64,000 bases of DNA from the NCBI RefSeq assembly GCF_005222485.1, contig NZ_CP029078.1, positions 2,942,001 through 3,006,000 of the forward strand. Reading direction: 5' to 3'. The stretch is from Streptomyces griseoviridis (GTDB taxonomy: Bacteria; Actinomycetota; Actinomycetes; Streptomycetales; Streptomycetaceae). The notes below the pieces were generated by a model. That model saw nothing but the letters and a program-made list of their open reading frames with translations. It had not been told where the DNA came from and did no database searches. Positions 55,196 through 64,000 of this stretch are shown here, piece by piece. The stretch's first letter is position 1; each line of letters begins with the position of its first letter. The position numbers and the translations under genes are program-made.

Positions 55196-56521
55196 TCAGG
55201 ACAGGGTGAGCGTCAGGACGCCCGCGTACGAGCCCGGCGAGGTGAACGCCGGTACGTCCAGCGAGAGTTGCGCGTCCACGGTGAAGCGGCCGCCGGTGAG
55301 GGCTGCGTCGGGGGTGGACGCGAGCGTCGCCCCCGAGGTGCCCACGGTGCCCGCCGAGCCCGCCCGGCAGGTGCTCGGGCTGTCCGCCGCCGTGGCGCAG
55401 GCGGGGGTCCAACTGAGCTTCCCGGCAACGATCTTGCCGCCGGCTCCGGTGAAGTCGGTGACCTTCCCGGTCAGCGACCAGCCGGCCGGACCGCCGCGGA
55501 AGTCCTTGACGGTGACGGTCCGCAGGGCGCCCGTGGAGGCACCGCCCTGGCCGAAGTCGACCGCCGAGAGCTGGACCGCGTCACCGGCCTGGCTCATCGA
55601 GAGCGACCCGGCTCTGACCGTCGTCGTCAGCTTCTGGCTCCCGTCCGGAACGGGCGTGGAGTCGTCGACGGTGTAGGCGGCGGGTCCCGCGCCCAGGTCC
55701 GCGCTCCAGCCGCCGCCCTCGTAGGCCACGATCCCGGTGGTCCCGGGGTCGGAGACGGTGAGGGTGCCGTCGAAGGAGCCGCCCGAGCCCGCGGTGACGG
55801 TCGCCCGGTCGGCGGTCTGGGTGGCGCCCGCCCGGCCGGCGAGGGTGACGCTCGCGCCGGCCGTGAAGCCCGTGCCGTGCACGGTGACGCCGGCGCCGGG
55901 GTTGCCCGAGGCCGAACCGAGCGTGATGGCACGGTTGTTGACCGGGGTGGAGCTGGTCGCCGTGATCGTCTCGGAGACCGGCGCGGGCGGGGTGATGACC
56001 GTGCAGGGGGTGTCGAGCTCCAGGATGTAGCTGGTGTGGATGTTGTAGTCGCCGGGCGCGAGGGTGATCGCGCCGGGCGCGGTGACCTTGAAGGTGCCGG
56101 TCATGGAGAACGACGGGAAGGCGCCGTTGCCGGGCACCGGGTCGTTCTTCTTCGGCCCCGCGACGGTGACGGCACCGGTCTGCGCGCCGCCCAGGGTGAC
56201 CTTGCCCGTCGGGGTCATGATGTCGGCCGGCAGGTCGAGGGAGGTCGGGTTGCTCGCGGCCGGCTTGACGACGGTGTAGGTCACCGTGACGGTGTCGCCG
56301 ACCTTCGGGGTGTCGTCGTCCACCGTGATGGCGGCCGTCGTGGTGCCGTCGATCGGCGGGATGCCCGCGATGTCCGGCGGGATGCAGTGCGTGCCGAAGT
56401 CCACGTTGGTGGCGGCGCCGGCCGGGCAGGCCAGTGCGCCGCCCGCGGTGACCGCGAGCGCGGCCACCGTGAGCAACGACGCCAGGCGGCGTCTTCGGAT
56501 CGTCCGACCCGTGAGTCCCAT
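55196..56521 (-). CDS. WxL-domain-like secreted surface protein
   Basis: 441 residues from ATG 56521. The start TGRTIRRRRLASLLTVAALA is a signal peptide ending near ACPAGAAT. It is Thr/Gly/Val-rich with several beta-sandwich modules, including one like an IPT/Ig domain (SGNPGAGVTVHGTGFTAGAS). The C-terminal part contains KLSWTPACATAADSPSTC and ends VPAFTSPGSYAGVLTLTLS. That is the WxL pattern: a Trp-x-containing strand and a closing YxGxLTLTLS strand. Two Cys pairs suggest disulfides. It is likely tethered by the DUF916 protein. Confidence 0.8.
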   Translation of the reverse strand: MGLTGRTIRRRRLASLLTVAALAVTAGGALACPAGAATNVDFGTHCIPPDIAGIPPIDGTTTAAITVDDDTPKVGDTVTVTYTVVKPAASNPTSLDLPADIMTPTGKVTLGGAQTGAVTVAGPKKNDPVPGNGAFPSFSMTGTFKVTAPGAITLAPGDYNIHTSYILELDTPCTVITPPAPVSETITATSSTPVNNRAITLGSASGNPGAGVTVHGTGFTAGASVTLAGRAGATQTADRATVTAGSGGSFDGTLTVSDPGTTGIVAYEGGGWSADLGAGPAAYTVDDSTPVPDGSQKLTTTVRAGSLSMSQAGDAVQLSAVDFGQGGASTGALRTVTVKDFRGGPAGWSLTGKVTDFTGAGGKIVAGKLSWTPACATAADSPSTCRAGSAGTVGTSGATLASTPDAALTGGRFTVDAQLSLDVPAFTSPGSYAGVLTLTLS

Positions 56522-56691
56522 GGATGCCCCCTCCGTAAGGGATGGGCCGCGGCGGCTCGTCCGCGCCCAGGGGGCATTGATGTGCGGATCGCGCGAGAAG
56601 TCAATGGAGATGCCGAAAAGAGCTGATGGACCGTCAGTTCCCGTGGGAGACCCGGGCGTTCACCCGGGAACCGACGGCCGTCAGATCAGGT

Positions 56692-57162
56692 TCAGCTGAA
56701 CACGAACGGACCGGGCGACTGCGGCGCGCTCGGCGTGCAGGTGACGGTGACACCGAAGATGACCATCTTCAGCGTGCCGCCGTACGCCTGGAGGCTGTCG
56801 CCTGAGGCGACCGTGCCGTTCAGCGGACCGACGGTGACGGCGGAACCGGCGGCCATCGCCGGGTTGACCGTCCCGCTGAACACCTTGGTGCCGGTGCCGT
56901 TCACGAACGTCAGCGTGGACGCGATGGAGTTCGCGGACAGCGCCAGCGGCGTGGTGATGGAGGAGGTGAGGGTGATGGTGGCGGAGGTACCGCTCTGGGT
57001 GGCGGTGAGCGTGGCGGGTCCGCCACCCCACGCCCCGCAGTTCGCGGTGATCGTCGCCGACTGCGGGGTCACCGCGACAGCGGCCGGCGCGAACGCCAGC
57101 CCGGTCAGCCCGAGCGTCCCTGCCAGCAGGGCCGCACCGGTTCCTATACGCGTGCCTCTCAT
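56692..57162 (-). CDS. Small secreted beta-rich protein of the WxL module
   Basis: 156 residues from ATG 57162, with GGGAG about 10 bases upstream. The signal peptide is TGAALLAGTLGLTGLAFAPA, then AVAVTP. The mature part is Thr/Ser/Ala-rich, predicted all beta, and has two Cys (NCGAWGG near the start and VTVTCTPS near the end) that could form one disulfide. It lies upstream of the WxL and DUF916 genes in the same orientation, with 170 bases to the next gene. Probably an exported envelope component; no enzyme motif is visible. Confidence 0.7.
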   Translation of the reverse strand: MRGTRIGTGAALLAGTLGLTGLAFAPAAVAVTPQSATITANCGAWGGGPATLTATQSGTSATITLTSSITTPLALSANSIASTLTFVNGTGTKVFSGTVNPAMAAGSAVTVGPLNGTVASGDSLQAYGGTLKMVIFGVTVTCTPSAPQSPGPFVFS

Positions 57163-57327
57163 GGGTTTGCAGCTCCCTTCCCGGGGATCTGGTTCGACGG
57201 ACGGCAGCCCGGAGCAGGTGGGTGCGGGCACGCTGCGCGACTCATGACCTGACGGTCCGTCACAACTTACGGGTCCCATTGATGCGCGGGGGGAAGAGAG
57301 CTGCAAGGGTGAATTCCGGACGACTGT

Positions 57328-57681
57328 TCAGCCGGCGGCGACGGTGTCCCGCACGGTCCCGTCGGGCCCGGCCACCAGGACCGGCGTACCGGCCCCGCCC
57401 AGGTCACGCACGGCGGCCAGGTCCGCGTCGGGGACCGCGGCCGCCTCCGTCACCACCGCGGCCGCCTCCAGCGAGGTGGCGCCCGAGGCCACCGCCATCG
57501 CCACGGCGGTGCGCAGCGCGCTCAGCCGCAACGAGTCGAGGTCGACGGTCCCCGCGACATAGGTACGGCCGGTCTCGTCCCGCACGGCGGCCCCCTCGGG
57601 CACGCCGTTGCGGGCCCGCGCGGAGCGGGCCAGGGTGACGATCTTGCGGTCCTCGGGGTCGAGCGCGTTGCTGTCGGTCAT
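57328..57681 (-). CDS. Cytidine deaminase-like protein lacking the zinc site
   Basis: 117 residues from ATG 57681. Size, position upstream of era and the text AVRDETGRTYVAGTVDLDSL, then LRLSALRTAVAMAVASG, align with cytidine deaminases. The catalytic C/HAE motif that should precede RTA is replaced by LSA, and no PCxxC follows. It therefore cannot bind catalytic zinc in the usual way and is probably a non-catalytic relative. The conserved locus suggests retained use. Confidence 0.75.
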   Translation of the reverse strand: MTDSNALDPEDRKIVTLARSARARNGVPEGAAVRDETGRTYVAGTVDLDSLRLSALRTAVAMAVASGATSLEAAAVVTEAAAVPDADLAAVRDLGGAGTPVLVAGPDGTVRDTVAAG

Positions 57682-57719
57682 GCCCCGAGCATACGAAAGG
57701 CCCGCTCACCCCGGTCGGC

Positions 57720-58079
57720 TCAGGGCCGGTCGAGCCGCAGCCGCTCGGCGCGCGGCAGCTTGGCCACCACCAGGTCGTAGGAGTCCTCGACCAGCTCGCG
57801 CAGCTGCCGGGCGGGCAGAGCCCCGTCGACCGTGACGGTGTTCCAGTGCCGCTTGTTCATGTGCCAGCCCGGCACGATCAGCCCCGGGTGCTCGGCGCGC
57901 AGCCGGATCGCGTCCTCCGGATCGCACTTGAGGTTGACGGTCAGCGGGCGCGCGTCGAGCGAGGAGAGCGCGAACATCCTGCCGCCCACCTTGAAGACGG
58001 ACAGCTCGGGGCTGAACGGGAACTCCTCCGTCGCCGCGTTGAACGACAGGCACAGCGCCCGCAGTTGTTCCGGGCTCAC
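57720..58079 (-). CDS. MmcQ/YjbR-family protein
   Basis: 119 residues. GTG 58079 overlaps the stop of the CNNM gene upstream. It has the CyaY-like YjbR fold: QLRALCLSFNAATEEFPFSP, VFKVGGRMFALSSL, LTVNLKCDPEDAIRLRAEHP and GWHMNKRHWNTVTVDG. Members have been linked to DNA binding, but the function is not firmly known. It is part of the phoH-ybeY operon. Confidence 0.88.
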   Translation of the reverse strand: MSPEQLRALCLSFNAATEEFPFSPELSVFKVGGRMFALSSLDARPLTVNLKCDPEDAIRLRAEHPGLIVPGWHMNKRHWNTVTVDGALPARQLRELVEDSYDLVVAKLPRAERLRLDRP

Positions 58080-59374
58080 TCCGCCTGCCCGGCCGTGGCG
58101 CCGGCGCCGACGGGCTCCACGAGCACCGTAACGATCTTGTTGCGCCGGCCGGCCGCCGTCTCCGCGGTCAGCCGCAGCTCGCGGCCGTCCGGCAGCCCGA
58201 CCACGCTGGACGCCGAGGCGATCGGCACCCGGCCGAGCGCCTTGGCGAGCAGGCCGCCGACGGTCTCCACGTCCTCGTCGTCGTACTCGTCGAGGCCGTA
58301 CAGCTCGCCCAGGTCGGTGATGTCGAGGCGGGCGGTGACCCGGTAGCGGTCGTCGCCCAGCTCCTCCACCGGCGGCAGCTCCCGGTCGTACTCGTCGGTG
58401 ATCTCGCCGACGATCTCCTCCAGGATGTCCTCGATGGTGACGATCCCGGCCGTGCCGCCGTACTCGTCGATGACGACCGCCACGTGGTTGCGGTCCTGCT
58501 GCATCTCGCGCAGCAGGTCACCGGCGTTCTTGGTGTCCGGCACGAAGGCCGCCGGGCGTATCGCCGTCGACACCAGGTCGCTCTCCGCGTCCCGGCTGAT
58601 GTGCGTCTTGCGCGCCAGGTCCTTCAGATACACGATGCCGACGATGTCGTCCTCGTTCTCGCCGGTCACCGGGATGCGCGAGAAACCGGAGCGCAGGGCG
58701 AGGGTGAGGGCCTGCCTGATGGTCTTGTAGCGCTCGATGACGACGAGGTCGGTGCGCGGCACCATCACCTCGCGCACCAGGGTGTCGCCCAGCTCGAAGA
58801 CGGAGTGCACCATCCGGCGCTCCTCGTCCTCGATCAGCGACTCCTTCTCCGCCAGGTCGACCAGCGCCCGCAGCTCCGCCTCGGACGCGAACGGGCCGCG
58901 TCTGAAGCCCTTGCCGGGGGTGAGGGCGTTGCCGATGAGGATCAGCAGGTTCGGCACCGGGCCCATGATCCGGGCCAGCGGCAGCAGCACATAGGCCGCC
59001 GCCGTCGCCGTGTTGAGGGGGTGCTGGCGGCCGATGGTGCGCGGCGAGACCCCGACGGCCACGTACGACACCAGGACCATGACGCCGATCGCGACCAGCA
59101 GCGCCTCGGTGGTGCCGGAGAACTCCTGGAGGCAGGCGTACGTCACCATGGCCGCCGCCGCCATCTCGCAGGCGACGCGGACCAGCAGCGCCACGTTCAG
59201 ATAGCGGGTCGGGTCGGCCGCGACCCGGGCCAGCTTGGCGCCGCCGCGGCGGCCCGACCTGACGGCCTCCTCGGCCCGGAAACTGGACACCCGGGCGAGA
59301 CCGGCCTCCGCGCAGGCGGCCAGCCACGCCACCACGACCAGGGCGATCGCGCCCGCGACGAGTTGCGGGCTCAT
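58076..59374 (-). CDS. CNNM/CorC-family protein (hemolysin-like)
   Basis: 432 residues from ATG 59374, overlapping the ybeY stop. The N-terminal DUF21 membrane domain has three or four helices ([40 protein letters not shown]). Two CBS domains follow ([40 protein letters not shown]), then a CorC_HlyC domain near [20 protein letters not shown]. The family moves or senses Mg2+ or Co2+. It is a standard neighbour of ybeY and era in actinobacteria. Confidence 0.94.
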   Translation of the reverse strand: MSPQLVAGAIALVVVAWLAACAEAGLARVSSFRAEEAVRSGRRGGAKLARVAADPTRYLNVALLVRVACEMAAAAMVTYACLQEFSGTTEALLVAIGVMVLVSYVAVGVSPRTIGRQHPLNTATAAAYVLLPLARIMGPVPNLLILIGNALTPGKGFRRGPFASEAELRALVDLAEKESLIEDEERRMVHSVFELGDTLVREVMVPRTDLVVIERYKTIRQALTLALRSGFSRIPVTGENEDDIVGIVYLKDLARKTHISRDAESDLVSTAIRPAAFVPDTKNAGDLLREMQQDRNHVAVVIDEYGGTAGIVTIEDILEEIVGEITDEYDRELPPVEELGDDRYRVTARLDITDLGELYGLDEYDDEDVETVGGLLAKALGRVPIASASSVVGLPDGRELRLTAETAAGRRNKIVTVLVEPVGAGATAGQAE

Positions 59375-59868
59375 GAGACGGTCGGGGCCGGCGAGGGGCC
59401 CTCGATGCCCTTCTCCGCGCGCCAGCCGTCCACGATGGCCGCCTGGAGGCCGAACATCTCGGCCTTCTCGTCGGGCTCCTCGTGGTCGTAGCCGAGCAGG
59501 TGCAGCACCCCGTGGACGGTGAGCAGCTGGAGCTCCTCGTCCATGGAGTGCCGGGTCTCCGCCTCGGCGCCCTGCCGCGCGGCCACCTCGGGGCAGAGCA
59601 CGATGTCGCCGAGCAGTCCCTGCGGGGGCTCCTCGTCGTCCTTGGCCGGCGGACGCAGCTCGTCCATCGGGAAGGACATCACGTCGGTGGGCCCCGGCAG
59701 GTCCATCCACTGGATGTGCAGCTGCTCCATGGCGTCGTCGTCCACGACGATCACCGACAGCTCGGAGAGCGGGTGGATGCGCATCCGGGCCAGCGCGTAG
59801 CGGGCGATGTCGAGGATCGCCTGCTCGTCGACCTCGGTTCCTGACTCGTTGTTGACGTCGATCGACAT
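59371..59868 (-). CDS. ybeY: Endoribonuclease YbeY
   Basis: 165 residues from ATG 59868. The zinc motif [20 protein letters not shown] (HGxLHLxGYDH) and [12 protein letters not shown] define the family. YbeY takes part in 16S rRNA 3' processing and 70S quality control, and works with Era. It lies 13 bases after phoH and overlaps the CNNM gene by four bases. Confidence 0.97.
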   Translation of the reverse strand: MSIDVNNESGTEVDEQAILDIARYALARMRIHPLSELSVIVVDDDAMEQLHIQWMDLPGPTDVMSFPMDELRPPAKDDEEPPQGLLGDIVLCPEVAARQGAEAETRHSMDEELQLLTVHGVLHLLGYDHEEPDEKAEMFGLQAAIVDGWRAEKGIEGPSPAPTVS

Positions 59869-59881
59869 GACGCGGTGCTTG

Positions 59882-60952
<1,071 letters not shown>

Positions 60953-61230
60953 GGGCCGGCGCTGTAGGCCTTGCTCGTCCTCCTCGATACGGCACGCTCG
61001 CCACAAGGGCGGCCTGGTGTTCCCAGGGTACGCCGGGGCGCCGACAACGCCGTAGGGCTTTTCGCACCGACCGGTCCGCGGACGTCCCAGGTGGGGCGCC
61101 GGGATTGCCGGGGCCGACCCCGCATGCTTCCCCCCTCCCCGTGGGGAGAATCCCGCCGGTGCTGCCACGTCTGTTCGGTCGCACCCCTGTGCGCTTGTTC
61201 GATGTCCGTCCCGAGGAAAGCAGGTAGGCC

Positions 61231-61950
61231 GTGCTTCTGCGTCTGCCCACGTCCATGTCCGAGGCACAGCGCTGCCTGGCCGAGGGAGCGATACCCGTCG
61301 GCGGTGCCACGCTGGTGTGGGCCGCCTGGCTACGGGACGGGTTCCCCGCGCAGGCGCTGTCCCTGCGCGAGGTGCCGGAGGCGAACGTGCTGGGCGCGCG
61401 GGAGCTGGGCGCGGCGGTCCTGCTGTCCCAGGTGGACGACCGGGTCCCCGAGGTGCTGCGCGGGGCGGCGTCCGGCATCGGCACCGGGGCGGTGCGGCGC
61501 GCGGCGACGGTCGGCGGCAACATCGTCGGCAGCACCCTGCGCTGTCTGCTGCCCCCGGCCGTCGTGCTGGGCGCGCGGGCCCGGGTGCTGGGCGCGGACG
61601 GCCCCTACGAGACCGATCTCGCCGAGCTGCTGGCCAAGCAGCCGCTGCTGCTGAGCCTGCGCTGGCGCACCCCGGTGGCCAGCGGTTACCGGAAGCTGGC
61701 GGAGGTGCCCGGCGGTCCGCCGCCGTTCGTGATCGCCACCGCCGTGCACGCCGACTCGGGCGCCGCGCCCGAGCTGCGGATCGCGGTCAGGGACGGCTAC
61801 GAGGTGCTCAGCGAGCGCGTCCCGTGCGGGGACGGCGCCGGGCCGGTGCTCGACGCGCTGTCCCGCACGCCGATCGGCGCCCAGGACGAGAGCCGCCTGG
61901 AGGCGGTGCGGGAGCAGGTGACGGCGGTGCTGGAGCGGGCCGGGGGGTAG
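61231..61950 (+). CDS. FAD-binding subunit of molybdopterin dehydrogenase family
   Basis: 239 residues from GTG 61231. It has the CoxM/XdhB N-terminal fold: LLRLPTSMSEAQRCLAEGAI, PVGGATLVWAAWLRDG and RRAATVGGNIVGSTLRCLLP, where TVGGN binds FAD. It is shorter than full CoxM subunits, and no CoxL or CoxS gene lies beside it. It may be an orphan flavoprotein or serve a complex encoded elsewhere. It is divergent from phoH. Confidence 0.85.
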   Translation: MLLRLPTSMSEAQRCLAEGAIPVGGATLVWAAWLRDGFPAQALSLREVPEANVLGARELGAAVLLSQVDDRVPEVLRGAASGIGTGAVRRAATVGGNIVGSTLRCLLPPAVVLGARARVLGADGPYETDLAELLAKQPLLLSLRWRTPVASGYRKLAEVPGGPPPFVIATAVHADSGAAPELRIAVRDGYEVLSERVPCGDGAGPVLDALSRTPIGAQDESRLEAVREQVTAVLERAGG

Positions 61951-61959
61951 GGCGGGGCG

Positions 61960-62015
61960 GGGGGACGAGGGCGGGGGGAACGAGGGCGGGGGTGGCGGGG
62001 ACGAGGGCGGGCCAG
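61960..62015. repeat. G-rich imperfect repeats
   Basis: GGACGAGGGCGGG-type 13- to 17-mers recur three times just after the FAD-subunit gene. Downstream, pyrimidine-rich text (CGTCCCCGCTGC) is partly complementary. Further on, GGGCCC-CC-GGGCCC near 62149-62162 could be a small hairpin close to the kinase stop. Confidence 0.5.
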
Positions 62016-62163
62016 GGTCCCGCCGTCGTCCCGCTGCCGCCCGGTCCGTCGTCCCCGCTGCCGTCCCCGCTGCGTCGTCCCTTCCGCCTTCCGCCGCCCC
62101 CTCCTCCCCCTCCCCCGCGCCCGCGCCCGCCCTTCAGAGCCCGGGGTCCAGGGCCCCCGGGCC

Positions 62164-63312
62164 CTAGGCCGACCGTCCGAAGCCGATCGTCGGGACCGCT
62201 CGGCGCAGGGGCCAGGGGCGGGCCGCCTCGTGCGGGAGGAGGGACTCGAGGAAGGCGTAGCGGCGCAACGGGGCCGGGTCCTGGCCCGTGACCGACTGGA
62301 CGCGGCGCCACCAGGCGGCGATCTCGGACCAGCCGGGGGCCGAGAGGGAGCCGCCGAACTCCTGGACCGAGAGGGCCGCGGTGAGGCCGGCGAAGGCGAG
62401 CCGGTCGGCGAGCGGCCAGTCGGCGAGGGTGCCGGTGACGAAGCCGGCCACGAAGACGTCGCCCGCGCCGGTCGGGTCGAGGGCCTCGACGGCGATGGCG
62501 GGGACCTCGGCGGACTCGCCGGTGCGCCGGTCGACGGCGTAGGCGCCCTCCGCGCCGAGGGTGACCACGGCGAGCGGCACATGGGCGGTGAGGGCGTGCG
62601 CGGCGGCCCGCGGGCAGGAGGCGCCGGTGTAGCGCATCGCCTCCTCCGCGTTGGGCAGGAAGGCCTCGCAGTGGGCGAGGTCGGTGAGGCCCGCGAGGTC
62701 CCAGGCGCCGGTGTCGTCCCAGCCGACGTCGGCGAAGACCCGGGTGCCGCGGCGGGCGGCCTCGGCGATCCAGGGGGCGCTGCGGCCCGGGGTGAGGGAG
62801 GCGACGGCGGCGCGGGCGTGCGAGGGGTGGTCGGGGACGCCCGCCGGGACGGCGCCGGGCGCCGGGGGCGGTTCGTGGCCGTGGGAGACCATGGTGCGCT
62901 CGCCCTCGTAGGCCATGGACACGGTGACCGGGGAGTGCCAGCCGCCGATGGTGCGGGAGGACGAGAGGTCGATGTGCTCGCCCTGTTCCAGCGCGTCCCA
63001 GCAGTACTCGCCGTAGTGGTCGTCGCCGAAGGCGGCGGCCAGTGAGGTGCGCAGGCCGAGGCGGGCGAGGGCGGTGGCCATGTTGGCGACGCCGCCGGGG
63101 CTCGACCCCATCCCGCGGGCCCAGGACTCCGTCCCGCGCACGGGGGCGGTGTCGAGGCCGGTGAAGATGATGTCGAGGAAGACGGTGCCGGTGAGGTAGA
63201 CGTCCCAGGGCGGGTCGTCGGGCGTGCGCAGCGGGGCGAGCGGGTCGACGTGGGTCCGACGGGCCTGCCCCGCCTCGGCGGCGAACGGTCCCTCTCCGAT
63301 GGGGGTGATCAC
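62164..63312 (-). CDS. PfkB-family carbohydrate kinase
   Basis: 382 residues from GTG 63312, with GGAG 7 bases upstream. It has a ribokinase fold: DVYLTGTVFLDIIFTGLDTA, SSPGGVANMATALARLGLRT (substrate site) and EALDPTGAGDVFVAGFVTGT, whose Asp is the catalytic base. The 30-residue N-terminal lead is unusual. It is upstream of a glucarate dehydratase-like gene? No: transcription runs the same way and the dehydratase lies on its 5' side, ending 117 bases before it. A sugar-acid or ketose substrate is plausible but not shown. Confidence 0.88.
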   Translation of the reverse strand: MITPIGEGPFAAEAGQARRTHVDPLAPLRTPDDPPWDVYLTGTVFLDIIFTGLDTAPVRGTESWARGMGSSPGGVANMATALARLGLRTSLAAAFGDDHYGEYCWDALEQGEHIDLSSSRTIGGWHSPVTVSMAYEGERTMVSHGHEPPPAPGAVPAGVPDHPSHARAAVASLTPGRSAPWIAEAARRGTRVFADVGWDDTGAWDLAGLTDLAHCEAFLPNAEEAMRYTGASCPRAAAHALTAHVPLAVVTLGAEGAYAVDRRTGESAEVPAIAVEALDPTGAGDVFVAGFVTGTLADWPLADRLAFAGLTAALSVQEFGGSLSAPGWSEIAAWWRRVQSVTGQDPAPLRRYAFLESLLPHEAARPWPLRRAVPTIGFGRSA

Positions 63313-63429
63313 GGTGCGCTCCCTGGCATGGTGCGGATCAGGCCAGTGTGCACCACCCCACCGACAACGCCCCTCGGTCCCGGCCGCGCACCGGCGCGTG
63401 CCCGGTGGCCCGCGCCGGTGGTGCCGGTG

Positions 63430-64000
63430 TCACCAGCGGGGGACGGCGGGGGTGGTCCAGCCCGGGTCGACGACGCGCAGGGCGGCGGCGTCGTCGCGCT
63501 CGCGCAGGGTGCCGTCGTCATCGAGCCAGCGCCGGTGCAGGAAGTGCAGCCGGTCGCGGTCGAGTTCGACGCCGAGGCCGGGCGCGTCCGGCACGGTGAG
63601 GCGGCCGTCGGTGAAGGTGAGGCGTTCGGTCAGCACGTCCTCGGACTGCCAGGGGTAGTGGGAGTCGCAGGCGTGGTGGAGGCCGGGGACGGTCGCGGCG
63701 ACGTGGGTCATCGCGGCGAGGCTGATCCCGAGGTGGGTGTTGGAGTGCATGGAGACGCCGACGCCGAAGGTGCGGCAGACGGCGGCGAGTTGCTGGGTGT
63801 TGCGCAGTCCGCCCCAGTAGTGGTGGTCGGAGAGCACGACCTGCACGGCGCCGCGGGTGAAGGCTTCCTGGATCTCGGCGAACGTCGTCACGCACATGTT
63901 GGTGGCGAGCGGCACGCCGGTGGCGGCGGCGACCTCGGCCATGGCGGGGGTGCCGAGCGCGGGGTCCTCCAGGTACTCCAGGAGGTCGCCGATCTCCTCG
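63430..64000 (-). CDS. Glucarate dehydratase, C-terminal part
   Basis: About 190 C-terminal residues; the 5' end lies beyond 64000. It is an enolase-superfamily barrel with YLEDPALGTPAMAEVAAATG, PLATNMCVTTFAEIQEAF, VLSDHHYWGGLRNTQQLAAV, GVGVSMHSNTHLGISLAAMT and HHACDSHYPWQSED. These segments, including the catalytic His/Asp and the HSNxHLG loop, are diagnostic of glucarate dehydratase. It converts D-glucarate to 5-keto-4-deoxyglucarate. It lies upstream of the PfkB kinase gene on the same strand, so both may serve sugar-acid use. Confidence 0.9.
   Translation of the reverse strand, partial: EEIGDLLEYLEDPALGTPAMAEVAAATGVPLATNMCVTTFAEIQEAFTRGAVQVVLSDHHYWGGLRNTQQLAAVCRTFGVGVSMHSNTHLGISLAAMTHVAATVPGLHHACDSHYPWQSEDVLTERLTFTDGRLTVPDAPGLGVELDRDRLHFLHRRWLDDDGTLRERDDAAALRVVDPGWTTPAVPRW

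Overview
The window is high-GC actinobacterial chromosome, almost certainly Streptomyces. Evidence is the extreme GC bias at third codon positions, frequent GTG starts, ATGA/GTGA stop-start overlaps, several apparently leaderless promoters, an XRE/DUF397 cassette, and the actinobacterial core order phoH-ybeY-CNNM protein-mmcQ-cdd-like...era...leuA...recO-uppS...glyS. No tRNA, rRNA or CRISPR array was recognised.

Layout. 1-136 is the 5' end of a pyruvate phosphate dikinase gene. 706-5400 is a carbohydrate locus: a ROK repressor divergent from a two-gene glucosidase/debranching operon. 5714-11588 holds a membrane sulfatase-like transferase, dusB, a 14-TM MFS exporter and an SDR. 11759-15578 is accessory: a PCuAC-fold protein without signal peptide, a tail-tube-like small protein, a decayed three-gene cassette, an XRE regulator with two DUF397 genes, and a DUF6624 protein. 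16018-17803 has an ArsR-VOC operon under a strong palindromic operator and an AraC-type regulator. 17926-20271 is a compact ATP-grasp-modified RiPP cluster (precursor, ATP-grasp ligase, PIMT-like methyltransferase), the most interesting system here. 20487-24648 has a TetR/crotonase divergon with twin palindromic operators, and a protein made of four 98-residue repeats followed by 37-bp tandem repeats and an inverted fragment of a related gene.

24816-29463 carries a serine hydrolase, a DUF1330 protein, a TetR/aldo-keto reductase unit behind a perfect 38-bp palindrome, and a secreted GH18 chitinase with two DasR-like sites. 29528-38728 is mainly housekeeping: glyS, the zinc operon znuACB-zur behind a Zur-like box, a secreted histidine phosphatase, uppS, recO and a class A beta-lactamase. 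38914-46679 is a probable sialic-acid scavenging locus: lipoprotein, permease, fused permease-ATPase, ATPase, NanA/DapA-type lyase and, convergently, a secreted sialidase. 46806-49538 has a TerB-like gene and leuA with a Leu-rich leader peptide. 49753-52490 has a cytoplasmic M4 protease with an emfourin-type inhibitor, then a GH1 glycosidase.

52522-60952 is era, a PII protein, a three-gene WxL/DUF916 surface module, and the mmcQ/CNNM/ybeY/phoH operon. 61231-64000 has an orphan FAD-binding subunit, a PfkB kinase and the 3' part of a glucarate dehydratase gene. Functions rest on motifs and family recall; no database search was run.
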